A DNA stretch of 64,000 nucleotides from ZC4RG30 sp039917615 (lineage in GTDB: Bacteria; Pseudomonadota; Gammaproteobacteria; Steroidobacterales; Steroidobacteraceae). Where the stretch lies: positions 1 through 64,000 of the forward strand of contig JBDSJD010000035.1 in assembly GCA_039917615.1 (NCBI GenBank). Direction: 5' to 3'. Made by a program: the position numbers and the translations under genes. The notes beneath the pieces were generated by a model. It was not told where the DNA came from. It did not search any database and was given only the letters and a program-made list of their open reading frames with translations. Shown here piece after piece: positions 44,999-54,230 of this stretch; position 1 is the stretch's first letter, and every line of letters starts with the position of its first letter.

Positions 44999-46173
44999 CA
45001 TTGAACCTGCGGCGGGTCCACCCGCCGCAGCCACTCCATCAGCCCCTGATATTTTGGCGACGATTCCGGCGGATCACCGGTCTTCTCCTTCAACCCCCAG
45101 CACTGACCCGAATGCGTGTACTGCATGAACGGGCCGCGCAGTCCAGCAGCTGCCTGCGATTCCAGGTACTCGATGTAAAGCTGTCTCATGCCCGCTTCAT
45201 GCTGCAGATCCTTGCACTTGCCAGCAAGCGCGAATGAATCGCTGCCGCCTTCGTAGGAGATCAGCGGCACGCCAATGCGGCCAGCGCATTTCACGTGACT
45301 CTCGGTCCACTTGCGGGCCTCGGCAATGGACTTGCGCAGTTCATCCACCGACTTGCCGCTGATGTAAGGCGCAATCGCATACACATCGGGAAGGGTTCGC
45401 TGCGGATTAATCGCACCATCGGCAAGCGCATCGGCCTGCGCTTCGCAGGGTCCGGTCCACGCCCCCTGACCTGCCAGAACCTTCACCAAGCGATGCTGCT
45501 GGCCTGCAAAAGCCCTGGCGAATTCCTCGAACATGCGCACCGATGCATGCACTTGATAGGCGGCCGCGGGGTTTTCACTCCGCAGGCCCTGCTCCTTGGC
45601 TGCGTTTTCAGCAAAGGCGTGTTGTGGCGCACCTCCGTTCCATACCTCGTTCGACCATTCCAGGTACAGACGTAATGACGGCTTGAGACTGGCCTTGACC
45701 AGCTCAGCCATCTGCCGCCAGTCAGCCGCGGTGGACGTGTGATGCACGGTGATCCAGCAATCCTTGTCGGTGCGATTGCACAGATCGATCTGCCACTCCA
45801 ACGCCACCGGCTGGTTCTGCGCAGCTGTCTTCGATTTTCGGGTTTCGAAATGAGCCTGAATGGTCTGCGCAGCGTTCGCGTCGTTCCAGTCCATGAAGCG
45901 CAGCACCCGATAAGGGCGCACATCCGCGAGCAGTTCCGGCAGCCACGGATTTGTCTCTCTCGAAAAATCCACGTCACGCCGGAAGTAGTCCTGCTGCCCC
46001 TGCCAGTCGATGTTCCAGAAATTCGCACCGGCGAACGAAGCGCCGCCGGGAGGTGGATTCTTCATGCCGGCAACCCATGCTGGCGCCTTTGGCGCGTCCG
46101 CAGCACAGGCCATCAGTGACAGCAGGCCAGCTGCCCCTACGACAAACCAGCTACTGGAGGTCCGGTGTCTCAT
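44998..46173 (-). CDS. Probable lipoprotein with a glycoside-hydrolase-like TIM-barrel region
   Basis: 391 residues. The leader ends in LMAC (Cys23), a lipobox. The mature part contains a W/E-rich strand LRLYLEWSNEVWN that resembles the NE acid/base motif of clan-A glycoside hydrolases, and a later strand IGVPLISYEGGSD that could carry the second glutamate. No further domain was recognised. A role in carbohydrate binding or hydrolysis is plausible but unproven. It is divergent from the dioxygenase gene (71-bp spacer). Confidence 0.65.
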   Translation of the reverse strand: MRHRTSSSWFVVGAAGLLSLMACAADAPKAPAWVAGMKNPPPGGASFAGANFWNIDWQGQQDYFRRDVDFSRETNPWLPELLADVRPYRVLRFMDWNDANAAQTIQAHFETRKSKTAAQNQPVALEWQIDLCNRTDKDCWITVHHTSTAADWRQMAELVKASLKPSLRLYLEWSNEVWNGGAPQHAFAENAAKEQGLRSENPAAAYQVHASVRMFEEFARAFAGQQHRLVKVLAGQGAWTGPCEAQADALADGAINPQRTLPDVYAIAPYISGKSVDELRKSIAEARKWTESHVKCAGRIGVPLISYEGGSDSFALAGKCKDLQHEAGMRQLYIEYLESQAAAGLRGPFMQYTHSGQCWGLKEKTGDPPESSPKYQGLMEWLRRVDPPQVQ

Positions 46174-46244
46174 GTTCCGGTAACACTACTGCAATCTGGC
46201 GGGCCAGTGACATACTCGGCACATATCCAGCGGGGTTAAAGATC

Positions 46245-47144
46245 ATGGCGCCCAGGGTTCCGGGAATGAAAGCGCTGTTGGGGCGTCTGCCTCAATCCCG
46301 CCGTGGCGTGCTGGCAGGTGCGGCCGCTGGTCTGGGCAGCCTGCTGCTGCCTGCATCCTGGGTCTCGCTGGCACGCGCTGCGGCTGCCGCAGAGCCGAAA
46401 GGCCTGAGCGTGCCACCCTGGGAAGCTGTGCCGAGCTGCGCGCCGGATAGCACCGACCGCTCTGGTCAGGGACCGTTCTACATCCACAACGACGAGCGCG
46501 CCGACGATGTGGACATGTTCCGGCAGGACATCCGCGGCCGCTATAACTCCGCCGCGGAACCAGGCACGGAGATGCAGTTGCACCTGCGCGTACTGGCGGC
46601 CGGGACCGCGCAATGCGGCGCGACACCGCTTGCCGGGGTCGAGGTCTATGTCTGGCATGTCGATGGGCAAGGTTACTACAGCGGCTTCGGCGAGCCGGGC
46701 GAACAGAAACCCGACGAACCCTATCGCAACCGTCCCGGACGCAATGATCTCAAGAACAGCGCCCGCTTCTGCCGCGGCATCGGCATCAGCGATGCAAATG
46801 GCGTGGTTTCATTCCGCAGCATCTTTCCGGGCTGGTACAACGGTCGTGATCTGCATGTCCATGTCATGGTGCTCAAGCGCGGCTCGCAGCCACGCGCTCG
46901 CGCGAACTATCGCGGCGACGATCATCTCTACACCACCCAGCTGTATTTCGATCCGGCGCTGATCGACCGGGTCCACAAAGCATCGCAACCCTACCTGCGT
47001 CGCACCGCGCTGCCTGCCTACGGCGGCATCATCCTTGGCGATGAACGCGGCGCCAGCGGGCTGCGGTTCAAGGCAGAGTTCACGGGCCAACTGGTAACGG
47101 CACAGATGCAGCTGGTGTTGGACCCGGCGCAGAGCCGGCTCTAG
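46245..47144 (+). CDS. Tat-type intradiol ring-cleavage dioxygenase
   Basis: 299 residues from an ATG at 46245 (another at 46266 is possible). A twin-arginine leader (PQSRRGVLAGAAAGLGSLLL) implies export. The intradiol fold is shown by VEVYVWHVDGQGYYSGF and GWYNGRDLHVHVMV. These would supply the Fe(III) ligands as two tyrosines (about 144/145 and 198) and two histidines (204, 206). Such enzymes open catechol or hydroxyquinol rings between the two hydroxyls. Its 3' end overlaps the last gene of the opposite-strand operon by 4 bp. Substrate and final location are inference. Confidence 0.85.
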   Translation: MAPRVPGMKALLGRLPQSRRGVLAGAAAGLGSLLLPASWVSLARAAAAAEPKGLSVPPWEAVPSCAPDSTDRSGQGPFYIHNDERADDVDMFRQDIRGRYNSAAEPGTEMQLHLRVLAAGTAQCGATPLAGVEVYVWHVDGQGYYSGFGEPGEQKPDEPYRNRPGRNDLKNSARFCRGIGISDANGVVSFRSIFPGWYNGRDLHVHVMVLKRGSQPRARANYRGDDHLYTTQLYFDPALIDRVHKASQPYLRRTALPAYGGIILGDERGASGLRFKAEFTGQLVTAQMQLVLDPAQSRL

Positions 47145-47680
47145 GTAGAGAAGTCGAAGTCTATGTTCTGGGGAACGGGCACGTCATAGCCCTTCGTGAA
47201 GCCGATAATGCGGCCCAGCACGACCACGGTGGTCCATATCAGCAGCGACAACACACCAGCCACCTTCGCCGCACGCGGCGTCGGCGCATCGCGATCCCAC
47301 TCGCCCACACTGCGGAAGGTAACCAACTGGAACACCAGCATGTTGATACCGGCTAACAGGATGGCCAGCATCTTGAAACGGAACGCCGTGTTGAACCAGT
47401 AGGTGGTGGCGTTGGCCGAGAAAAACAGCGCACCGGTCAAAGCAGCACCTGCGAACGCGCCCCAAGTCAGATGCAGCATTTCGCGCGAAATTCGCGTGAT
47501 CGCCCTACCACGATCGAACAGACCCAACAGGCGCAGATCCACTATCAGGATGCTGCCGAAAACCAGGATGATGCACAGTACGTGCAAGGTATTCACCAAT
47601 GGCATGGCGAGCACATTGGCGCGCATCCACTCGCCAATCGCGGAAGCCTCGATGCCCTGAATGAATGACGGCGCGTTCAT
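47141..47680 (-). CDS. DUF6644-like four-helix membrane protein (second of a pair)
   Basis: 179 residues from an ATG at 47680 that overlaps the upstream stop (ATGA). Four hydrophobic helices: NTLHVLCIILVFGSILIVDL, LTWGAFAGAALTGALFF, FKMLAILLAGINMLVFQLV and VLSLLIWTTVVVLGRIIGF. A histidine inside the first helix is shared with its paralogue upstream, as is the F-R-x-K-M motif before the third helix; a haem or quinone site is conceivable. Function unknown. Last gene of the 10-gene operon. Confidence 0.75.
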   Translation of the reverse strand: MNAPSFIQGIEASAIGEWMRANVLAMPLVNTLHVLCIILVFGSILIVDLRLLGLFDRGRAITRISREMLHLTWGAFAGAALTGALFFSANATTYWFNTAFRFKMLAILLAGINMLVFQLVTFRSVGEWDRDAPTPRAAKVAGVLSLLIWTTVVVLGRIIGFTKGYDVPVPQNIDFDFST

Positions 47681-48231
47681 GTCGCTGCGCCCCCCAACGA
47701 TACCGTCGGCGACCAGTCGCCCCAGACCGAGGTGTCGTAGGCGATTGCCCGGCCGAGAAAGATGATGGCGAGCCACAGGACCAGGGTGACTACTGCAGCC
47801 ACCCGCACGCCAGCCGGCAAAGGCGGCTCGACCCCGGCTGCAGCCGGCGCAGAACGCGCAGCAGCGCGCACGCTGCGACCAAAAACAACAGCGCTGACAA
47901 TGCAGATGACTAGCAGCAGCATCTTCAACCGGAACGACAAGGTCATGAATTCGCGCACCGGCTCGGCAATGGTCAGCAGCGCCCCGGTGATCGCCATCAC
48001 CACAAGGCCGGTCCACATGAATGGCGCGAAGCGACGCCAGACCAGCGCAAGCGGCTCATCTACCCGCACTCTGTCCAGCACCCTGAGAGAGATCATCAGT
48101 ATCGACACAAACACTACGCCGATCATCAGGATGTGAACGGACTGCAGAAACGGCACTATCCAGCTGTCAGTCTTGAGCGCGGTACTCAGCGCCGTGGACC
48201 CAATCGCCGCGGCGAACTCCTGCAAGCCCAT
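47677..48231 (-). CDS. DUF6644-like four-helix membrane protein (first of a pair)
   Basis: 184 residues and the same four-helix layout as the next gene: QSVHILMIGVVFVSILMI, MWTGLVVMAITGALLTI, FRLKMLLLVICIVSAVVFG and VVTLVLWLAIIFLGRAI. The two probably form a heterodimer. Starts 8 bp after DUF6152. Function unknown. Confidence 0.75.
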   Translation of the reverse strand: MGLQEFAAAIGSTALSTALKTDSWIVPFLQSVHILMIGVVFVSILMISLRVLDRVRVDEPLALVWRRFAPFMWTGLVVMAITGALLTIAEPVREFMTLSFRLKMLLLVICIVSAVVFGRSVRAAARSAPAAAGVEPPLPAGVRVAAVVTLVLWLAIIFLGRAIAYDTSVWGDWSPTVSLGGAAT

Positions 48232-48239
48232 CGATCAGC

Positions 48240-48737
48240 TCACTTCGTCGGCGTAGGCAGTTTTCCCTGACCTAGCGCAGTGCGCCCTTCCACCGAATCG
48301 CAGTGCTGACCCGCTTTCGGCGGGATGGCCTTGCCGTTTGCCCCCATCGGACACTTGAACAGCGGACCTTCACGGAACCCGGAAGGGTCGCCATTGCGCT
48401 GTGGATGCACGCCAACACTGAACACGGTGCCAGGCGGAAACGAACTCACGGAAACGCCATCCTGCGCTGCTGTCGCGGAACCCGCCATTTCCATGGACCA
48501 GATGAGGGGCTTGCCGTCCTTGTCGCGCTCGACATTCTTGCGTTCAGCGTTCATGGGCGCGAAGAAGATCTGCAGGTGGTTCGCATCCGGATTCACGCGC
48601 GTGACTACGCCGGTCAGGATCTGCGTTGCGTTCATGTCGTAGGCGGAAAATGAATGATGCGCCAGCAATGGCATCGCAGCGCCAATACTCACTGCGGCAA
48701 TTGCATATCCCCAACCTGATCGGCTTGTCTTGCTCAT
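48240..48737 (-). CDS. DUF6152 secreted protein
   Basis: 165 residues. Signal peptide followed directly by the family hallmark AHHSFSAYD at the mature N-terminus, then LTGVVTRVNPDANHLQIFF, which looks like the first strands of an OB-like barrel. The AHH start could bind metal. The start overlaps the stop of the upstream gene (ATGA). A second DUF6152 gene is at 57263-57673. Confidence 0.82.
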   Translation of the reverse strand: MSKTSRSGWGYAIAAVSIGAAMPLLAHHSFSAYDMNATQILTGVVTRVNPDANHLQIFFAPMNAERKNVERDKDGKPLIWSMEMAGSATAAQDGVSVSSFPPGTVFSVGVHPQRNGDPSGFREGPLFKCPMGANGKAIPPKAGQHCDSVEGRTALGQGKLPTPTK

Positions 48738-50311
48738 TTCTTGCTCCCGGCGGGCGCGGCAGGCGCGTCATCGAAATTGAACATGTCATCTTCTTTGGCC
48801 CTGTCGGGATCCTTCATCCCCGGCTCGTAATACTTCTCCCAGTTCTTCGCCCAGGGTCGGCCGTACATGTCAGGCACGTCGTATTCAATCACGGCGCCAG
48901 GAGTAACCGGAGTTGCCTTGCCTTTCACCGGATAGATGTTGGGCACGCACTCGATGAAGGCATAGGGGTTGCCCGTATCCATGCCGCCAAGACGATTCAT
49001 GGTACGGACGATGCGGATGGGCTCCGCCAGTGAGTCCGGATCGTAGAAGATCGCCTCGTGACCAAGGCCGGTAAGCTTCCCCTGCGCATCGCGGTTCGGT
49101 GTGTAGATCTCGACAGTTTGCAGTTTGCTCGAAAACTCGAACTTGCCGTGCACCATCCAGCCCTGAATGTTTGAAGTCCAGGTAATCAACGCATCCTTGT
49201 CCCAGAAGCCGATGGTCTCTCCGTACCAGCGCGGCACGTCCGCGCCCAGACGTGGCACTCCACCATTGGCAACGCCCGCCATGTTGAAGGTGCGATTCGG
49301 ATAGATGTTGGTGACGAAATTGCGCGCGACGCCCGTTGAGACCTGCACCACGTCCGGCGTGACGATGACGAAGTGATTGTTGATCTGCGTCTGGATCGCC
49401 ACCGGATCGAAGCGGCGCATGAAGCCTTCCGGCCAGCAGTATTGCGATGGCCACTGCGACGCGCCATTTACCCCTTCCTGGTACAGCAGCTGCACCATGC
49501 GTTTCTGGTATTCGGGGGTCAGCAGCGAAAGGATGGTGGGAATCTGGTTGACACGCATGCTGCCATACCAGGTGTTGCCGGTAAGTCCGTATCGACCGGT
49601 CCATTCACCGGGCACTGTGGCGTAAGTGTGCTGCGTCGGGCCGCCGTGGCTTGTAGTCTCCGCAAGCAGCGCCTCGTAATGGGTCTGCGCGGTCTTGAAT
49701 GGATAGGGACTTACGATGGCTTCGCGCGGAAAGTCGCGCTCGCAGAATCCCCACGGGGCATTCTTCGGATCGCCGCCAGAGAGCGCTACGCCATTGGCGC
49801 CGCGCTGCGACTCTGCTGCATACGGACTGTTGCAGCGGAAATAACGTGGATCCTTCCACAGCGCGCGGTCCTGGTAGAAATCCTTGGTGGTAAAGAGGTC
49901 GATCTTCAGTGGTGTAACACCTGCGGGCGCCTTGCCGCCGGTGGCGCTGGCAAGCACTGCTGCGGCTACGCCTTGCGAACCTGTAACAGGCGGCTGCCCT
50001 GCCACGGGCGGCCTGACGGCGGGCGCAGCGCCTCGCGCACCGGGAGCCGCGCCACCCGGAGGGCCACCTCCAAATCCGCCTCGCAGCGCAACAGGACCCA
50101 CCTCCCACGCGTCGCGCTGTAGCAGCGCCTGGACAGCTTCGTCCTGCGGCGCGTTCACGGGCTTCGGGTTGATCGGTAGCCGGGCGAGATCCGCCGCCAG
50201 CGGCCAGCCGCGTCCGACACTTCGTGCTGGGTCGGCCGCACCCTGCACGCCATCGGTTGCTACCAACACGAGCAGCGCGGCGGGCGCCAGCAGTTTCTTC
50301 GCGATCCGCAT
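48734..50311 (-). CDS. Large secreted protein of unknown function, paralogous to the gene at 56442
   Basis: 525 residues from an ATG at 50311, which gives a signal peptide (LLAPAALLVLVATDGVQG). A Gly/Pro-rich linker (~78-115) precedes the body. Residues ~292-455 match residues ~108-250 of the 274-residue protein at 56442. Shared points are YCWPEG / FCLPPG, IGFWDKDALI / VGKWEGDTLV and FSSKLQTVEIY / HTDKLHTIERI. This C-P-x-G plus W-x-x-D-x-L-(I/V) family is common in soil bacteria but has no assigned function that I know. Always beside DUF6152 in this window. Confidence 0.72.
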   Translation of the reverse strand: MRIAKKLLAPAALLVLVATDGVQGAADPARSVGRGWPLAADLARLPINPKPVNAPQDEAVQALLQRDAWEVGPVALRGGFGGGPPGGAAPGARGAAPAVRPPVAGQPPVTGSQGVAAAVLASATGGKAPAGVTPLKIDLFTTKDFYQDRALWKDPRYFRCNSPYAAESQRGANGVALSGGDPKNAPWGFCERDFPREAIVSPYPFKTAQTHYEALLAETTSHGGPTQHTYATVPGEWTGRYGLTGNTWYGSMRVNQIPTILSLLTPEYQKRMVQLLYQEGVNGASQWPSQYCWPEGFMRRFDPVAIQTQINNHFVIVTPDVVQVSTGVARNFVTNIYPNRTFNMAGVANGGVPRLGADVPRWYGETIGFWDKDALITWTSNIQGWMVHGKFEFSSKLQTVEIYTPNRDAQGKLTGLGHEAIFYDPDSLAEPIRIVRTMNRLGGMDTGNPYAFIECVPNIYPVKGKATPVTPGAVIEYDVPDMYGRPWAKNWEKYYEPGMKDPDRAKEDDMFNFDDAPAAPAGSKK

Positions 50312-50370
50312 TTTGTTTATCCCCCGTTCCGGGTTCGCCACAACATGGCATGCGCTGGCCGAACCGCCAC

Positions 50371-51393
50371 TCAAGGCTTGCGCGCGCTCACCAGTGAATA
50401 GTAGCCCCCACCAGTGCGCACTGCCTCGATATCGGTGAACCCAGCCGATTCAAGGAATTGCCGCAACTCCGGCAGACTGTATTGCCGGCCTTTCGTGCCG
50501 AGCAACATCAGCAACGAAAAAGCTGAGGCTGCCAGCGGCCCACAGTGATCATCGTTCAGGAGGATCTCGTGCAGCAGGATGCGACCGCCCGAACGCAGTG
50601 CGTCGAAGGACGTGCGCGCCAACAGGCGGCAGGTGTCCTCCGACCAGTCATGGAATATGTTCGAAAAGAAATGGGCATCGTGGCCCTGCGGCCAGACCTG
50701 CGTGAACATGTTAAGCGCATGGGTATTCACCCTTTCGCTCATGCCCGCAGCGGCGATGTAGCCATCCGCCTCCGTGCAGATCGTGTCGATCTCAAGCACG
50801 GTGGCCTTGAGTCCGGACCAGGCCCTGGCAAGCTCGATGGAGAAGATGCCGGAGCCCCCGCCAACATCCAGCACCGTGCGGACATTGGCGAACAGCGGCT
50901 GTTGCGCCACGGCAAGCGACGAGGCTCGGCTGTGCGCATTCATGAAAACCGTGATCATGCGCGCGAGGTCCGGTGGCATCTCGCCTCGCTCCCACTCGGC
51001 GGCAACCACAGGATATTGCCCGGTGGGTTGGCCGGTGCGCAGCGTCTCCAGCAGTAGCGCGTGATAGGGCTGACGCTCCTTGTAACGTTGCAGCACCGGA
51101 CCTGCATACCCGTCGGACTGCGGATGCAGCCAGGTGCGACTGGCGGCAGTGGCGCGCCAGAGACCTTCTCGCCGCTCCACGAATCCCAGTGCGGCAAGCA
51201 TGCCCAAATGCACCTGCAGCGAGCGCGCGCTGACGCCCAACTCCGCCGCCAGTTCCGGCGTGTCCTTGCCGCGAGCCGCGATCGCGGCAAAAGTGCCCAC
51301 CTCGTCGGCCACCGACACCACCGGAAAATGGAACAGCGACAACCAGGTGTCCCAGAGAATGCGGTCATCAACATTGACGGGCAGTGTGCTCAT
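50371..51393 (-). CDS. SAM-dependent O-methyltransferase (plant-type OMT / hydroxyneurosporene-like)
   Basis: 340 residues. An N-terminal winged-helix dimerisation domain (TPELAAELGVSARSLQVHLG) is followed by the SAM motif VLDVGGGSGIFSIELA and the catalytic-base segment SNIFHDWSED, typical of PF00891 O-methyltransferases. It would methylate a hydroxyl on an aromatic or polyketide-like compound, or act in reverse with an acceptor. Lies 30 bp after the second MetE-like gene. Confidence 0.87.
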   Translation of the reverse strand: MSTLPVNVDDRILWDTWLSLFHFPVVSVADEVGTFAAIAARGKDTPELAAELGVSARSLQVHLGMLAALGFVERREGLWRATAASRTWLHPQSDGYAGPVLQRYKERQPYHALLLETLRTGQPTGQYPVVAAEWERGEMPPDLARMITVFMNAHSRASSLAVAQQPLFANVRTVLDVGGGSGIFSIELARAWSGLKATVLEIDTICTEADGYIAAAGMSERVNTHALNMFTQVWPQGHDAHFFSNIFHDWSEDTCRLLARTSFDALRSGGRILLHEILLNDDHCGPLAASAFSLLMLLGTKGRQYSLPELRQFLESAGFTDIEAVRTGGGYYSLVSARKP

Positions 51394-51423
51394 ACTTTTC
51401 TATTGAAGATGGTTGCGAGCGAA

Positions 51424-52578
51424 CTAGCGTCGGCCCCAGAGCCGCCGTGAAGCAATGGCTGCGCCGTCGACCAGCGCCTTGAGCTTCAGCCACACGATAT
51501 CCGGATCGACCGGACCAAAACCAGCAAAGGTGCCGAAGCCACAGTCGGTGCCAGCCAGCACGCGCTCGCGGCCCACGATGTCAGCGAATTTTTCGAGCCG
51601 CTCTGCGACCAGTTCAGGATGCTCGACATAGTTGGTCGTGGTGCTGAGCACCCCCGGAATCAGCAACTTGTCATCCGGTATCTGTGACTTGAGATCACGG
51701 AATACCTTCCATTCGTGCGCATGGCGCGGGTTGGCAGCTTCGAACAGGATGGCCTGCGGCCTGGCCTTCATGACCACTGGCAACAGCTTCTCCATGGGCA
51801 CATCGTGCGTATGTGGGCCTTCGTAATTGCCCCAACACACGTGCATGCGCACGCGATCAGCGGGCACATTGCGCAGCGCGTGATTCAGCACCTCGACATG
51901 CCGCGCGGCGAGACTGATGAAGTCCGTTTCGCTACGGTCGCGGTACATGGTGTGGCGACCCATGGCAAGGTCAGGCGCGTCGATCTGGATCAACAGCCCT
52001 GCCCTCGTCAGGCCTTCATATTCCGCGCGCATGCCCTCGGCCACCGCCTCGAGATACGCATCCTGCGTCGGGTAATGCTCGTTGGGCTGGAACAGCGCGA
52101 TCGTGCCCGGCGAAGCCGTATTGATGAATCCCTCCATCGGGTTCGTCGCGGCGATGGCCGCCTGCATGTTGGCGATGTCTGCCTGCATCGGCGCCAGATC
52201 CTTCACGCGGACGTCGGCGACGCAGCGCGGACGGCGGTATTTTGCCGTCGAGCCGAGTTTCGCAAGTTTTTCCAGCAGGCGTGGGTGTTCAACCAGATCC
52301 TGCCCGGGCTCGCGTGGCGTGTCCCCATCGAAGCCGGAGAGACGGTCCTTGATATAGGTGGCGTAGCTGATCTTGCCCATCTCGCCATCGCTGACGACAT
52401 CAATACCCGCCTCGACCTGTTTCGCGACCACGGCGATCACCGCATCCGCGATTATTTTGTCGGGATTTGGCGGCAACGGGCCGTTGTTTTCACGGGCGAA
52501 CAACACGTCCGAAACAATCTGCGAGCGCGGCAGGCTGCCGACATGCGTAGTGAGAATACGGTCGACACTACGCAGCAC
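51424..52578 (-). CDS. MetE-core zinc methyltransferase homologue (B)
   Basis: 384 residues: only the catalytic (C-terminal) barrel of cobalamin-independent methionine synthase, without the N-terminal folate domain. The zinc ligands match MetE: His246 and Cys248 in MHVCWG, Glu280 in LFEAANPR and Cys346 in GTDCGFGT. Such free-standing cores include epoxyalkane:CoM transferase and other thiol-alkyl transferases. It would move a methyl or alkyl group to or from a thiol. Substrate unknown. Fifth gene of the operon. Confidence 0.83.
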   Translation of the reverse strand: MLRSVDRILTTHVGSLPRSQIVSDVLFARENNGPLPPNPDKIIADAVIAVVAKQVEAGIDVVSDGEMGKISYATYIKDRLSGFDGDTPREPGQDLVEHPRLLEKLAKLGSTAKYRRPRCVADVRVKDLAPMQADIANMQAAIAATNPMEGFINTASPGTIALFQPNEHYPTQDAYLEAVAEGMRAEYEGLTRAGLLIQIDAPDLAMGRHTMYRDRSETDFISLAARHVEVLNHALRNVPADRVRMHVCWGNYEGPHTHDVPMEKLLPVVMKARPQAILFEAANPRHAHEWKVFRDLKSQIPDDKLLIPGVLSTTTNYVEHPELVAERLEKFADIVGRERVLAGTDCGFGTFAGFGPVDPDIVWLKLKALVDGAAIASRRLWGRR

Positions 52579-52593
52579 GGAGATTCCTTCGCC

Positions 52594-53130
52594 TCAGCGA
52601 AACATATTGTTGTTGCGATGATCGCCGCCGAGCCAGCGCTTCAATTCGCTGTGCGCATCCTGCAGCCGCACAGCATTGATCTTGGCGGCGTCCGGATGAT
52701 CGCGCGTGAACTCGCAGAGCATGCCGTTCGGATCCTCGACATAAATAGAACGGCAGTAACCGTGCTCTAGTACGTAGAACCTGGGCTCCGCATAGCCGGC
52801 GTCCTTCAGGCGCTTCTCGATGCCTGCCTGAGTCTCGGTATCGACATTCAGCGCGATGTGGTGGAAAGGCGAGACCGGGATTGTCGGCGAGAACAACTGC
52901 TCGTCTTCCTTGTTGGCAAACTGGAAGAACGCCAGCGCGCCACCATCGGCCAGTGCGAAAAAGCAGTGGCAGTAGGTGCGCTCCTTGCCGAAGAGCTCAT
53001 CTTTCTCGCACCAGGTGGCCACCAGCGGCAGGCCGATGATGTCCTCGTAGAAATGCCGGGTGGCCTCCAAGTCCTTGGAGGTGTAAGCCGTATGGTGCAG
53101 ACGTGAAGGCAGTTTTGCTGAGATGGCCAT
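52594..53130 (-). CDS. VOC-family protein (glyoxalase / extradiol dioxygenase fold)
   Basis: 178 residues from an ATG at 53130 with a GGGA site; an upstream TTG is possible. Two beta-alpha-beta-beta-beta modules: RLHHTAYTSKDLEATRHFYE and FHHIALNVDTETQAG, ending with IYVEDPNGMLCEF. His (first module), His (second) and Glu (CEF) form the usual 2-His-1-carboxylate site, so a metalloenzyme (lyase, isomerase or dioxygenase) is likely. Sits between the two MetE-like genes. Confidence 0.85.
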   Translation of the reverse strand: MAISAKLPSRLHHTAYTSKDLEATRHFYEDIIGLPLVATWCEKDELFGKERTYCHCFFALADGGALAFFQFANKEDEQLFSPTIPVSPFHHIALNVDTETQAGIEKRLKDAGYAEPRFYVLEHGYCRSIYVEDPNGMLCEFTRDHPDAAKINAVRLQDAHSELKRWLGGDHRNNNMFR

Positions 53131-53175
53131 TTGAGTTCCCTGCTTCTCCAATGCGAAACGGATCCGAAGTGAACT

Positions 53176-54207
53176 TCAGTTGTGTTCCTGGCGGACCATG
53201 CGGGCGCCGGCCACCATGGCCGCGAGCTTGCCGTCCGCAACCTCGCGCGGCAGGTATTTCATGCCGCAATCGGGCGCGACGATGATGTTCTCCGGGGGAA
53301 CATATTCGAGCGCGCGCCGGATGCGCGCAGCCACAATCTCCGGTGTCTCGATGTTCATATCCGAAAGGTCGATCACGCCGAGGATGATCTGCTTGCCCGG
53401 CAGGGTCTTGAGCACGCTGCAGTCGAGGTTCGATTGCGCTGTTTCGATGGAGATCTGCCGGCAGCTGCATTGCGAGAGCTCGGACAGGAACGAATAGCCT
53501 TCCGGACCGGGACGCGAATGGATGATGGCGGCATAGCCAAAACAGATGTGTACGGCGGTTTTTCCGGTGATGCCTTCCAGCGCGGCATTCAGCGCAGCCA
53601 GGCCGAACTTGCGAGCCTCTTCCGGTCGTGCCTGCATGTACGGTTCATCGATCTGCACGACATCGGCGCCCGCCGCAAACAGGTCGCGGATCTCCTCATT
53701 CACAGCCTTGGCGTAATCCATGGCGGCCAGCTCGCGGCTGCCGCCGTAATGGTCGATCTGCGCCTGCTGCGACATCGTGAACGGGCCGGGAACGGTGATC
53801 TTGATATGCCGCTGCGTATTGGCGGAAAGAAAACGCACGTCATCGGCCATCACTGCATGGCGGCGGCGGATCTTGCCGGTAACGCGCGGCACCGGGTTCG
53901 GATGGCCGCTGCGGTCCAGCGCCTCACCGTGGTTGTCGAGGTCGACGCCTTCTAGCGCGGTAGCAAAGCGGTTCGAATAGCTCTCACGCCGAATCTCGCC
54001 ATCGGAAATGATGTCGATGCCGGCCTTTTCCTGCGCGCGAATCGCGAGCAACGTTGCGTCCTGCCAGGCTTCCTCGAGATATTCTTCCGGCACCCGCCAA
54101 AGTTCCCTGGCGCGCACCCGCGGCGGAAAACGGCCAGCGAGCTTCTTGCGATCAATCAGCCATTCTGGTTGCGGGTAGCTGCCGACGAGTGTGGTGGGAA
54201 ACAGCAT
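53176..54207 (-). CDS. MetE-core zinc methyltransferase homologue (A)
   Basis: 343 residues, again only the methionine-synthase catalytic barrel. Zinc ligands are present: His220 and Cys222 in VHICFG, Glu255 in ISIETAQ and Cys314 in APDCGMKY. It is clearly divergent from homologue B (51424-52578), so the two probably act on different substrates or as a hetero-oligomer. Starts 23 bp after the CaiB gene. Confidence 0.83.
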   Translation of the reverse strand: MLFPTTLVGSYPQPEWLIDRKKLAGRFPPRVRARELWRVPEEYLEEAWQDATLLAIRAQEKAGIDIISDGEIRRESYSNRFATALEGVDLDNHGEALDRSGHPNPVPRVTGKIRRRHAVMADDVRFLSANTQRHIKITVPGPFTMSQQAQIDHYGGSRELAAMDYAKAVNEEIRDLFAAGADVVQIDEPYMQARPEEARKFGLAALNAALEGITGKTAVHICFGYAAIIHSRPGPEGYSFLSELSQCSCRQISIETAQSNLDCSVLKTLPGKQIILGVIDLSDMNIETPEIVAARIRRALEYVPPENIIVAPDCGMKYLPREVADGKLAAMVAGARMVRQEHN

Positions 54208-54230
54208 CTGTGGTCCTTCCTGAAGATTGT

